From: Xylanibacter brevis ATCC 19188
Lineage (GTDB): Bacteria > Bacteroidota > Bacteroidia > Bacteroidales > Bacteroidaceae
Direction of reading: 5' to 3'
DNA length: 64,000 nucleotides
Assembly: GCF_000621725.1 (NCBI RefSeq)
Contig: NZ_JHXM01000022.1
Coordinates: 1-64,000 of the forward strand
Shown here: positions 44,983-52,791 of the stretch, piece after piece
Position numbering within the stretch: the stretch's first letter is position 1
Layout: every line of letters starts with the position of its first letter
The notes under the pieces: model-generated
What the model was told of the DNA's origin: nothing
Databases searched by the model: none
What the model saw: only the letters and a program-made list of their open reading frames with translations
Program-made: the position numbers and the translations under genes

Positions 44983-47349
44983 TCACATTGAAGCTTCTTC
45001 TGCTAGATGTGTTAGTCGGATCAGCAGTCCTTGTTGCGAAATATCAGGCAGTTCGTTCATGTGAATACAGAAGTATTTGTCATCTCTTTCGTTCTTATGA
45101 TTTGAATCTCTTTTCTTGGGTTCATTTATTCGATTAAGGAGATATATGATATTGTCATATCCCCACATGAACGAGTTTCCATTGTAATTGAAATACACTC
45201 TCCAATTCCAGAATATTCCTTGGTTACATGAATTTACATCAGAATCAACTTCTATGTTTGGATGCGACAGCATAATATTTCGACGGAAAGAGTAGTTACT
45301 ATCTGTGTCAATCCAATCGAAACAGTAGGCATAGTTCCTTCTATATGGGAAGAATGTCAATACACCTGCAGTCCAGTGAAGCCTCCATTCAGATCCATTA
45401 CTTACGATTTTTCCATAACGATAGTATGGTTCTTCCTCTAAGAATTTGCTTTCAGCGAATAGCATTTTAATATGATTGGCTGATTTAACCCAATCCCTTT
45501 CTCCGTCCTCAATGCTTATAAAGTCAAGCTCATCAAGGTTATCTGCTGTCAAGAGTGTATGTACTTCCTTATAGTAATTTGGATTTGTGCTATGAAGTAT
45601 TTTTTCTTTCCAGGCATCAGCACTGGTGTCATAAATATATTGTTCGACGAGCTGCTCCCAGTGATGAGCTATACGGATTAAAGCTTTTGTGAGTGACAGC
45701 GCATATTCCTTTCTGACCTCTTTGTCATCAAAGTAAGTACTTGCATGCAAGAGTTTCACTTTGAAACATTCAATATCCTCTACGAATTCCTTGCTATCAT
45801 AACGGAGCAAACAAGCGATGTTTCCTTTAAAGAACTGCATTTCCTCGGCTTCTCTTATGAGTTTTAGCCATTCTTCTCTATTTTTACCACATAGCAGTTT
45901 AGCCTTGAAGCGTTCCTCTTCCACCTGCTTTGCCGCGAAACTAGATCGTATTTTTTCATCAGAAGCGAGGAATTGCAAGATATTATCACTTTTGGAACGC
46001 AGTTCCTCAAATAAACGAATAGCACCAATCATTGCTTCCTCGTTGTTCAAGCTGCTGTTTTCCACGACATTCCATACGAAGCGCATCCATTGTTCAAATT
46101 GTTCTTTGTTGAATATCTCATTATATTCAAAATAGCAACAAACTGCATGGAATACAGCCCGTTGTTTTTGACTAATAGATGAAACCTCCACAACTGTATG
46201 CTCGTCATCTTTGCCTGTTTCTTTGACAACATATTCTGGAATAAAGGCGAAAACGTCGGTTTCTTCCCAATAAGGAGCAATCTTCGCTCCATTCCAACGA
46301 GCAAACAGCTTTTCTAAAGAATTAATTGTTTCTGATGTTAGTACCTCGTCATATCCTTTTAGTCCATCATAGTTCTCTTTGCCTTTATAGAGGTCTTGAT
46401 ACAGATTAATCTGTTGCGTTTCCTGTACGTTACGGGATGTCGTGGCAATCAGCCTGTCAAGAAAATAGCGACGCAAGAACTTATAGTATATGTCATCCAC
46501 CTTAAAGATACCCTTAGAACTCGCTTCTTTCCAGAACACATCCGTCCACTCATTGTCAATGAGCGAAGCTGTTTTATGATTGAAAAGTTTTTCGTTGGGC
46601 TTGTCCTCGTTTGGAGCATATCCGATAAGATCTGCTTTAAAGTTTTCAAAGTCCGTCAGCTGTTTTCCTCTGGCATTCATCTTTATATAAAGATCATCCG
46701 ATAATGGCAGATTCTCATCCTTCATGTCCTTGAAGAGAAAGTAAATTGGACAATCGTCAGCTAACAATCGCTCCCAATACTCAGAACAGTTATTGTCGTC
46801 AGCAAGAAACTCCTCTATACCATCTTGAATGTCCACGTTTTCAGAATTTGTGATATTCGTTCCTCCCAGCGTCCGGAGCATTCCCTGTATAGTAGGATCT
46901 TGCTTATATTTGGAGTAGAACCATGTCTGGTCCTTAATGAAATCCACGAGTTTCATGCCACTCTGATTGAAGGCCTCCGTATCCATGTTGCAGAGACTCT
47001 TGCAGAAATCGCGAGAAGTTGTACGGGTTTCATAAGTAAACTGACTGAGCCACCCCTCTGCAGAGGCAAGGTTATTTGTCCTCACGGCAAGATACCAGTG
47101 AAGTAGCCACAGTGTAGTTAGACGTTGCTGTCCATCCAATGGCCACATGGCACCATGTTCATTTGTGCCATAAACGAAATCAAGGCTCAAAGTATCTTTG
47201 CCAGACTTATCTTGCAGAGCCTTAATCATCTTCCCGAGCAAGCGCTCACGAAGATACACCTTATTTTCACGTCCCTGAGCGTAATCGCGCTGAATAATGG
47301 GAATTTCGATGCGTTGCTGACGCAGTATATTATATAGTGTCTGAAACAT
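44983..47349 (-). CDS. DUF262 (GmrS/ParB-like) protein, second of a pair
   Basis: This 788-aa protein begins with a DUF262 domain: IPIIQRDYAQGRENK (16-30), the NTPase/nuclease motif LDGQQRLTTLWLL (71-83) and 'KMNARGKQLTDFENFKADLI' further on. DUF262 domains bind and hydrolyse nucleotides in GmrSD, BrxU and SspE restriction enzymes. I see no clear DUF1524 HNH motif in the remaining part, unlike its neighbour. Its start lies 20 bp inside the preceding DUF262/DUF1524 gene, so the two are coupled and may form a complex. Confidence 0.8.
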   Translation of the reverse strand: MFQTLYNILRQQRIEIPIIQRDYAQGRENKVYLRERLLGKMIKALQDKSGKDTLSLDFVYGTNEHGAMWPLDGQQRLTTLWLLHWYLAVRTNNLASAEGWLSQFTYETRTTSRDFCKSLCNMDTEAFNQSGMKLVDFIKDQTWFYSKYKQDPTIQGMLRTLGGTNITNSENVDIQDGIEEFLADDNNCSEYWERLLADDCPIYFLFKDMKDENLPLSDDLYIKMNARGKQLTDFENFKADLIGYAPNEDKPNEKLFNHKTASLIDNEWTDVFWKEASSKGIFKVDDIYYKFLRRYFLDRLIATTSRNVQETQQINLYQDLYKGKENYDGLKGYDEVLTSETINSLEKLFARWNGAKIAPYWEETDVFAFIPEYVVKETGKDDEHTVVEVSSISQKQRAVFHAVCCYFEYNEIFNKEQFEQWMRFVWNVVENSSLNNEEAMIGAIRLFEELRSKSDNILQFLASDEKIRSSFAAKQVEEERFKAKLLCGKNREEWLKLIREAEEMQFFKGNIACLLRYDSKEFVEDIECFKVKLLHASTYFDDKEVRKEYALSLTKALIRIAHHWEQLVEQYIYDTSADAWKEKILHSTNPNYYKEVHTLLTADNLDELDFISIEDGERDWVKSANHIKMLFAESKFLEEEPYYRYGKIVSNGSEWRLHWTAGVLTFFPYRRNYAYCFDWIDTDSNYSFRRNIMLSHPNIEVDSDVNSCNQGIFWNWRVYFNYNGNSFMWGYDNIIYLLNRINEPKKRDSNHKNERDDKYFCIHMNELPDISQQGLLIRLTHLAEEASM

Positions 47350-50020
47350 AGTCTTTAACTTTGAATTTCTGGGATAAGATACGATAAATATTCTTCAGAT
47401 AAGCTTCGGCATCATTTTTAGTCCATGCCACCATGCTTCCGGATGTAGGGCTGTAATATTTCATGAATGCCTGTTTCGTGCAAGGTGGAATGAAGGCAGA
47501 CTTGGCTTTGCGCTCCACGGGAACCTCAAAGCCTTTTTCCTTATTAAATGTAGGTATAGGATAATACACGCCTTGTTCCTTCCCTATGATGGTGCGACGT
47601 TTGGCAGGAAAGATTGCATTTCCGTAGCTTCTATTCGTACTTTCGTCTAGCAGAGTGAAGTTCCATACCATGTTTTTTTCTTCTTCGTCGAGATATTCTT
47701 CAGCATTTCCTTCTGGAAGAATCTCCTGTGCCAGTTTATCAAAAATACGCTTACGCTCTGCCTCATTATCGTTGTCCTGCATATTAAGACAGAAGTTCTT
47801 TATGTCTTTCCTTTGTTCATCAGTCGAGATAATGTATGTTGTCAGAAGCCATTCCTTCTGCTCATTAAAACTTGTGAGTTCATTAGAAGTATTGGAGTCA
47901 ATGTGTTCTACATCCCATTTTTCTTTTTTGTAAAGATTGAACGGGAATTTTGTAAAGACACTCTGACCATACTCCTTCTGCACGATCAGACCCTGTTGGA
48001 TGACCGATTCTACATTATGTAGGAGCAATAGTGGTCGACATTGTGTCTTCGGGCAACCTTTCAGTTCGTAAATCTTTCCAAGGTCTGCGCAATCATTCAG
48101 CGTGTTGTTGATTTCACCAATGAGATATTCCTTGAACTTTCCAATAGTCATGCCTGGCTTGTTCCATTCAGTGAGATATTTGAAGAGTAGTGCTTGCTGG
48201 GCTGCGGGGTTTCCTTTCTGTCGTGTGGATTCCTTAGGACGAGCCATCAAGTATCCTATATAGTGGTAAAGTTCAAGATGCGTAAACCACTCATAGAGTG
48301 TGCTATATATTTTCTTAACCTTTTCCCAAACAATTTTTAGCGTCGTTTCGCTGTATTTTGAATCGTGAAAATAACCATAAAAATAGCGAAATACACGAGA
48401 TTGGTCGGTGCCAATATCCTCTGTCGGCTCACCCAATACACGCTGGCTACACATCAATTCAAAGATGAAATCAATTCGTGTTTCTTGTGTATAAGTATCA
48501 TCATGAAAGAAAAGCCAAAATTCATCGTTTTGTAACATGGCTTCTATCTCGTTCCATTGTGAAGCGATATCCTGTTGTATGAGCCGAATCCTCTCATAGT
48601 TATCGTCTGACGGGAAGTTAGAACGGTTAAGCAGGATAGCTTTAATTAGTTCTGCTGAAGTAAGCGGTATTTTATCAATGTTTAAACGAGTAAATACCTC
48701 AATTGGGTCTTGTGTATCCGTATCATACCATATGAATTTAACCTTGTCTAACAAGATTTTTGTGAATTCCTTGATATACTCTTCATCCTTACCTTGTTTC
48801 CAACGAAGAATGAAGTTACGTGCCTCAATCATGTGATAGAAGTCGATATTCTCCTTGGCTTCCTCTTCCGTACGATTGAGAATATAGCTGAGGAACATCT
48901 GGCTTTTGGGCCTTGTCTGATATTGCAGCTTATACTTTTCCTGATTTAAACAGGAAAGAATGATATTGATGGTGGTAAGTCGTTGCTGTCCATCTATCAC
49001 GTCCCAGGAAGTGCCGTGTTCCTTCACTACAAGCGGCTGTATACAGTAAATACCTTTTGCTCCCTTTTCGCAGAAATCTTCAATATCTTCAAGTAATTCG
49101 CTAACCTGTTGCGTGGTCCATCTGTAACCGCGTTGATATGATGGAATATGAAAATCTAAGCAAGTCAACTCTTTAATTGCCACTGGGTCAATTGTTCTGT
49201 GTTTCATATATAGTTTAATCTTTAATTTCTTAACCATAATTTCTGCTCTATGACGGATGACTCTTGTAGCAAAATCTACATAGCGTTCCGCTTCAAGCAA
49301 ATAATTATCAGCAGTCATGTCAAAATTCCTCCAATAGAAGAAACCTTTAGATGATATAAAGGGCTTTCCATCCTTATTAAGGTAGTCTTCCCACAGCAAG
49401 GCTTGGGATAGGCGTGTAATACCATCATCATTCATATAAGGGCGAAAAGCCTGCTCATTAAGCATTATATGTTTCTGAAGAGGATAGTCCGCATCTTCTT
49501 TTTTCTCCAACACGGATTCTAAAGCAACAAGGAATTGATCGAAGAAGTCATGCCAGATATAGTGGCATCCTCGGTAAGTATTCAATGTTTCGTACTCACC
49601 GTTGTATTTATGCCCAATATTCGGCAGGACACACATATTGCCAATGGTGCCACATACACAGTTTTGGAAATATTCCACCTTTGTGATAAGTTCACTAGAC
49701 GGGCTGAATTTATCTAATCCAGGATGAAGCGAATCATTACATGGTCTTCCAAACATCGTATTGTACGTGTTCATAGTATCACCTCTGAAGGTATAATCTT
49801 CGAGTGTATCCATTGTCAGCCCTTGCCATGCGTCGGAGAATAAAACACAATAGATTGCACGCATTATATTAGTGTCATCCGAATCGAACTTCCGATTGGG
49901 ACAACCATACTTCTCGTCTTCTCTTAGATCATACAGTCGGAAGATAACTAATTCGTCCAAATTATCATGTAGATAATCGTGAATGAACTCTTTTATGAGC
50001 TTTATCGGGTCAATCGTCAT
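47330..50020 (-). CDS. GmrSD-like DUF262-DUF1524 protein with an extra N-terminal domain
   Basis: About 896 aa from the ATG at 50020 (MTIDPIKLIKEF); the longer frame to 50080 reads a fossil. Residues 1-270 form a separate domain with GDTMNTYNTMFG, 'TIGNMCVLPN' and 'LNTYRGCHYIWHDFF', resembling small stand-alone proteins of unknown function (I recall DUF6994, unverified). DUF262 follows (IPSYQRGYRW about 292-301, DVIDGQQRLTT about 340-350), and the C-terminus has an HNH-type DUF1524 (KWDVEHIDSN about 701-710, NRSYGNAIFPAKR about 796-808). Such fusions are modification-dependent restriction enzymes; the target here is unknown. Confidence 0.82.
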   Translation of the reverse strand: MTIDPIKLIKEFIHDYLHDNLDELVIFRLYDLREDEKYGCPNRKFDSDDTNIMRAIYCVLFSDAWQGLTMDTLEDYTFRGDTMNTYNTMFGRPCNDSLHPGLDKFSPSSELITKVEYFQNCVCGTIGNMCVLPNIGHKYNGEYETLNTYRGCHYIWHDFFDQFLVALESVLEKKEDADYPLQKHIMLNEQAFRPYMNDDGITRLSQALLWEDYLNKDGKPFISSKGFFYWRNFDMTADNYLLEAERYVDFATRVIRHRAEIMVKKLKIKLYMKHRTIDPVAIKELTCLDFHIPSYQRGYRWTTQQVSELLEDIEDFCEKGAKGIYCIQPLVVKEHGTSWDVIDGQQRLTTINIILSCLNQEKYKLQYQTRPKSQMFLSYILNRTEEEAKENIDFYHMIEARNFILRWKQGKDEEYIKEFTKILLDKVKFIWYDTDTQDPIEVFTRLNIDKIPLTSAELIKAILLNRSNFPSDDNYERIRLIQQDIASQWNEIEAMLQNDEFWLFFHDDTYTQETRIDFIFELMCSQRVLGEPTEDIGTDQSRVFRYFYGYFHDSKYSETTLKIVWEKVKKIYSTLYEWFTHLELYHYIGYLMARPKESTRQKGNPAAQQALLFKYLTEWNKPGMTIGKFKEYLIGEINNTLNDCADLGKIYELKGCPKTQCRPLLLLHNVESVIQQGLIVQKEYGQSVFTKFPFNLYKKEKWDVEHIDSNTSNELTSFNEQKEWLLTTYIISTDEQRKDIKNFCLNMQDNDNEAERKRIFDKLAQEILPEGNAEEYLDEEEKNMVWNFTLLDESTNRSYGNAIFPAKRRTIIGKEQGVYYPIPTFNKEKGFEVPVERKAKSAFIPPCTKQAFMKYYSPTSGSMVAWTKNDAEAYLKNIYRILSQKFKVKDYVSDTI

Positions 50021-50033
50021 AAATATATGCTTA

Positions 50034-50090
50034 TTACAATATTTCTCTTGCTCTCCATGCACAGGCTTTTGAATCAGCAATTACTTTTTT
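50034..50090 (-). pseudogene. Fossil C-terminus of a DEDDh exonuclease
   Basis: The minus strand reads VIADSKACAWRAREIL followed by a stop (50034-50036), nearly the same as the end of the exonuclease at 51041 (ALADAEACAWIAREIL, stop). Nothing upstream of it in this frame matches. It lies between the AT-rich 288-aa gene and the GmrSD-like gene, marking an old junction. Confidence 0.75.
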
Positions 50091-50104
50091 CTTAATACTC
50101 TTAT

Positions 50105-50971
50105 TTATATAATTGATTTTAAATAATCATCCCAAGAATCAAATCCAATGGGTTTGTAGGTTGCGTTAATTGAAACTGCACCATATTTGTTAAAATCTCG
50201 AGTGACAACATCCAATTTCAGATTGGTAATCCTTTGGTTAATTTTTCCCAAAAGCTTAGATGACATCCTTTCCCTTTGCATCTTTGGAAGATAGTATTCT
50301 CTAATCAACTTTTCAACATTAATATACTCGTTGATAGGTTGAAATAGTTCTTGCCCTGGACGAAGAACTTTGAATTTTAGTACATAATACTTCTCCTCAG
50401 GTCCCACGTATGTTCCATTACTTCCAAATAAATAATGCGAATTATCATATAGTGACTGCTCTTCTTTTTTTATTCCTTGAACGAACCCTTTCTCAGATTC
50501 TTGATGAATATCGATTAATCGTGCTGGACTTTTCCAATCTGTTCTTCTTGTTTTCATCATTCCATCTGGAAATCTCAAAGTACTATTATCAAGTACGTGA
50601 TATAGAGTAGGTCTGTTCTTCTTTATGTTTGACAAAATTGTCTCTACATCTTGATACCACGAATCGACAGAACAATTTATAACATACTTTCCCTTTACAA
50701 ATTTAATATTATCATAGATAAGGCGTCCTACATCTTCTGCATTGGGAAATATTGGATAATCTCTTTCTTCATCATTTTTATCAAATATTGTATGCAGGAT
50801 TGACATCCATATTTCTTGCTTCCAATTGTATTCAAGACAAATAATATATGGTTCAATTTTGACATCAATATAATGCCTGTCTTCTTTTTTGTATTTGATT
50901 TGTAAATCGCTGTATTTCTCAAATACATCCAACAAGTTTTTCTCTTGAATAAGTTTATTATACTCTTCCAT
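50105..50971 (-). CDS. AT-rich protein of unknown function inside the cassette
   Basis: This 288-aa protein has no motif I recognise. It begins MEEYNKLIQEKNLLDVFEKY, contains 'YYVLKFKVLRPGQELFQPIN' and ends 'GFDSWDDYLKSII'. There is no signal peptide or membrane helix. Its DNA is visibly more AT-rich than the genes on either side (for example 50881-50940 has 16 G+C in 60). The exonuclease fossil on its downstream side suggests it was inserted into a once shorter operon. It may be a specificity or effector component, or a hitchhiker. Confidence 0.65.
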   Translation of the reverse strand: MEEYNKLIQEKNLLDVFEKYSDLQIKYKKEDRHYIDVKIEPYIICLEYNWKQEIWMSILHTIFDKNDEERDYPIFPNAEDVGRLIYDNIKFVKGKYVINCSVDSWYQDVETILSNIKKNRPTLYHVLDNSTLRFPDGMMKTRRTDWKSPARLIDIHQESEKGFVQGIKKEEQSLYDNSHYLFGSNGTYVGPEEKYYVLKFKVLRPGQELFQPINEYINVEKLIREYYLPKMQRERMSSKLLGKINQRITNLKLDVVTRDFNKYGAVSINATYKPIGFDSWDDYLKSII

Positions 50972-51040
50972 AATTCTTTATTTTTCTTCTTATCTTTTAT
51001 CTCTATTGATGATAATAATGCAGCGTGGATAAGTTGAAAA

Positions 51041-51607
51041 CTATAGTATCTCTCTTGCTATCCATGCACATGCCTCTGCATCAGCAAGCGCGTTGTGATG
51101 ATTCTCTAACTTATAGCCACAGGCTTCTGCCACAGTCTGGAGTTGGTGGTTTTCTAAATTAGGGAGTACGCGCCGCGAAACGCACAGTGTGTCGTAGAAC
51201 TCATAATCAGGGTAATCCATTTGGTATACTCGAAACACGGTCTTTAGGCAACCTTCGTCAAAAGGCTTGTTGTGGGCAACCAGGGGCAAGCCCTTAATCA
51301 GGGGTTCTATCTGTGCCCAGACTTTCGGGAATACTGGTGCATCCTCGGTGTCTTCTTGACAAAGGCCGTGCACCTGGCTGCACCAGTAGTTATAATAGTT
51401 TGGCTCTGGCTGGATGAGAGAGTAGAACGAATCTACTATCTCACCATTACGAACAATGACTATTCCAACAGAACAAACCGAAGAACGCTCGTTATTGGCT
51501 GTTTCGAAATCTATTGCTGCAAAATCTTTGAGCCCTGCTCGAAGATTTTTCCGTTCGGCAGAGTCGAAACGAGCTTCACCCTGCTCTCTCTTACTCAAAT
51601 CTTTCAT
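51041..51607 (-). CDS. DEDDh-type 3'-5' exonuclease (DnaQ family)
   Basis: This 188-aa protein has exonuclease motifs I (FAAIDFETAN), II (LVAHNKPFDEGCL) and III (HHNALADAEA), with acidic and His residues intact. DnaQ-type enzymes proofread or trim DNA or RNA 3' ends. A charged 28-aa leader precedes the domain. Its ATG directly follows the WYL gene stop (TAAATG), so the two are cotranscribed and coupled. In this cassette it could act with the DnaE-like core, whose PHP domain looks degenerate. Confidence 0.85.
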   Translation of the reverse strand: MKDLSKREQGEARFDSAERKNLRAGLKDFAAIDFETANNERSSVCSVGIVIVRNGEIVDSFYSLIQPEPNYYNYWCSQVHGLCQEDTEDAPVFPKVWAQIEPLIKGLPLVAHNKPFDEGCLKTVFRVYQMDYPDYEFYDTLCVSRRVLPNLENHQLQTVAEACGYKLENHHNALADAEACAWIAREIL

Positions 51608-52543
51608 TTATTTGTCCTCCTTGTATTTGTTCCACATTCTTTTAATCTTTCCGGCAATTTCTTTACGGAGCCAGAGAGGTTCCAGCACTTCCATATCTTC
51701 ACCGTTCCAGAGAAGTTCTTGCTGGAAGTCAAACTCTGGACGGAGATTAAAGGTGAAAACACTGTACTCTTCGTTACGCTCAATCTCTTCCTGCGACTCA
51801 TGCATTTTTAGGTTACGAATGTAGTTGGCTTGTCCTGCTGATACTTTCAGCTTGACTGGTTGAATCTTAACAGATTGTTCGGCTATGATACCAAAACAGC
51901 CTTCAAAGAACTTCTCTGCCGTCCAGTCCTTTGGCATTTCAAATGTCTCATCTGTTGTATGAAGATATTTAATACGATCCAGAGAATAGATGCGCGGCCC
52001 TTTCTTGTAATAATATGAATAGGTACTTCGAGCGACCATGTACCAACGCTGTCGGAACAACTTTACACAGTATGGTTGTACATCGAAGGTGTACTCTTCG
52101 TCTTTCCAATAGCTGTAATAGGTGATATTAAGGACACGATTCTCCTTCATGGCCTCTATAATGGATTGTAAGTATTCCTGGCCAGACGGCACGTACTCCA
52201 AAATGATGCGGTCTTTAATGCTTTGGCTGTTCGCCAAGGCATTGCTTACACAGAAGGTGTTGTATAGCCAAGAACGAAGTCCGTTCTTGCTGATGTCCTC
52301 CTCGTTCTCTATGTAGTAACGGTACTCGCCACGTCCTTCATTGGCGATGTTGATGCCAAACATATCCCAGATAACATAACGCCAGTTGTCGAAGGTACGT
52401 TTGGGGATATCCACACCTCTGCTAATGTCATCGCGAAGCCATAGCTCGTTCAGTTCTTTGAACGAGATCTTACGTCTGCGATAGATGGTCTCTATCACCC
52501 AGACATATTTGGTTATCAAACTTTGTCCTCTTTCGTTGTCCAT
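51608..52543 (-). CDS. WYL-domain transcriptional regulator
   Basis: This protein has about 311 aa from the ATG at 52543 (MDNERGQSLITKYVWVI), chosen over the upstream frame to 52624, which reads the promoter. The N-terminal third is a winged helix ('ISFKELNELWLRDDISRGVD'); the centre is a WYL domain: 'RVLNITYYSYWKDEEYTFDV', 'QPYCVKLFRQRWYMVARST' and 'RIYSLDRIKYL'. WYL proteins often bind nucleic-acid ligands and control defence operons (BREX, CRISPR, CBASS). It is the first gene of the cassette and probably its autoregulator. Its spelling variant (WYMVA) is normal for the family. Confidence 0.85.
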   Translation of the reverse strand: MDNERGQSLITKYVWVIETIYRRRKISFKELNELWLRDDISRGVDIPKRTFDNWRYVIWDMFGINIANEGRGEYRYYIENEEDISKNGLRSWLYNTFCVSNALANSQSIKDRIILEYVPSGQEYLQSIIEAMKENRVLNITYYSYWKDEEYTFDVQPYCVKLFRQRWYMVARSTYSYYYKKGPRIYSLDRIKYLHTTDETFEMPKDWTAEKFFEGCFGIIAEQSVKIQPVKLKVSAGQANYIRNLKMHESQEEIERNEEYSVFTFNLRPEFDFQQELLWNGEDMEVLEPLWLRKEIAGKIKRMWNKYKEDK

Positions 52544-52733
52544 ATTTCTTTGTTTTCCTGTAAAAGTAAGACAAGGGTACGCCAAACCGTAGCAGAGGTT
52601 ATGAACAAAATGATATTTCCTCAAATTCTGCTATAAAGATACTGAAATAATACTGAACCGCCAAACAAAAACGCAAAATATCGCATTTTCTGCAACATTT
52701 TCACTCTACAATCGCCGGAAGCCTTCTTCTAAA

Positions 52734-52770
52734 CTAAAAAAGGGACCTGCCCTATTATGAGCAGGTCCCT
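52734..52770 (-). terminator. Intrinsic terminator of ppdK
   Basis: AGGGACCTGC (52741-52750) pairs with GCAGGTCCCT (52761-52770). On the minus strand a run of T follows. Confidence 0.85.
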
Positions 52771-52791
52771 AACATTATGTAGGATAAATAT

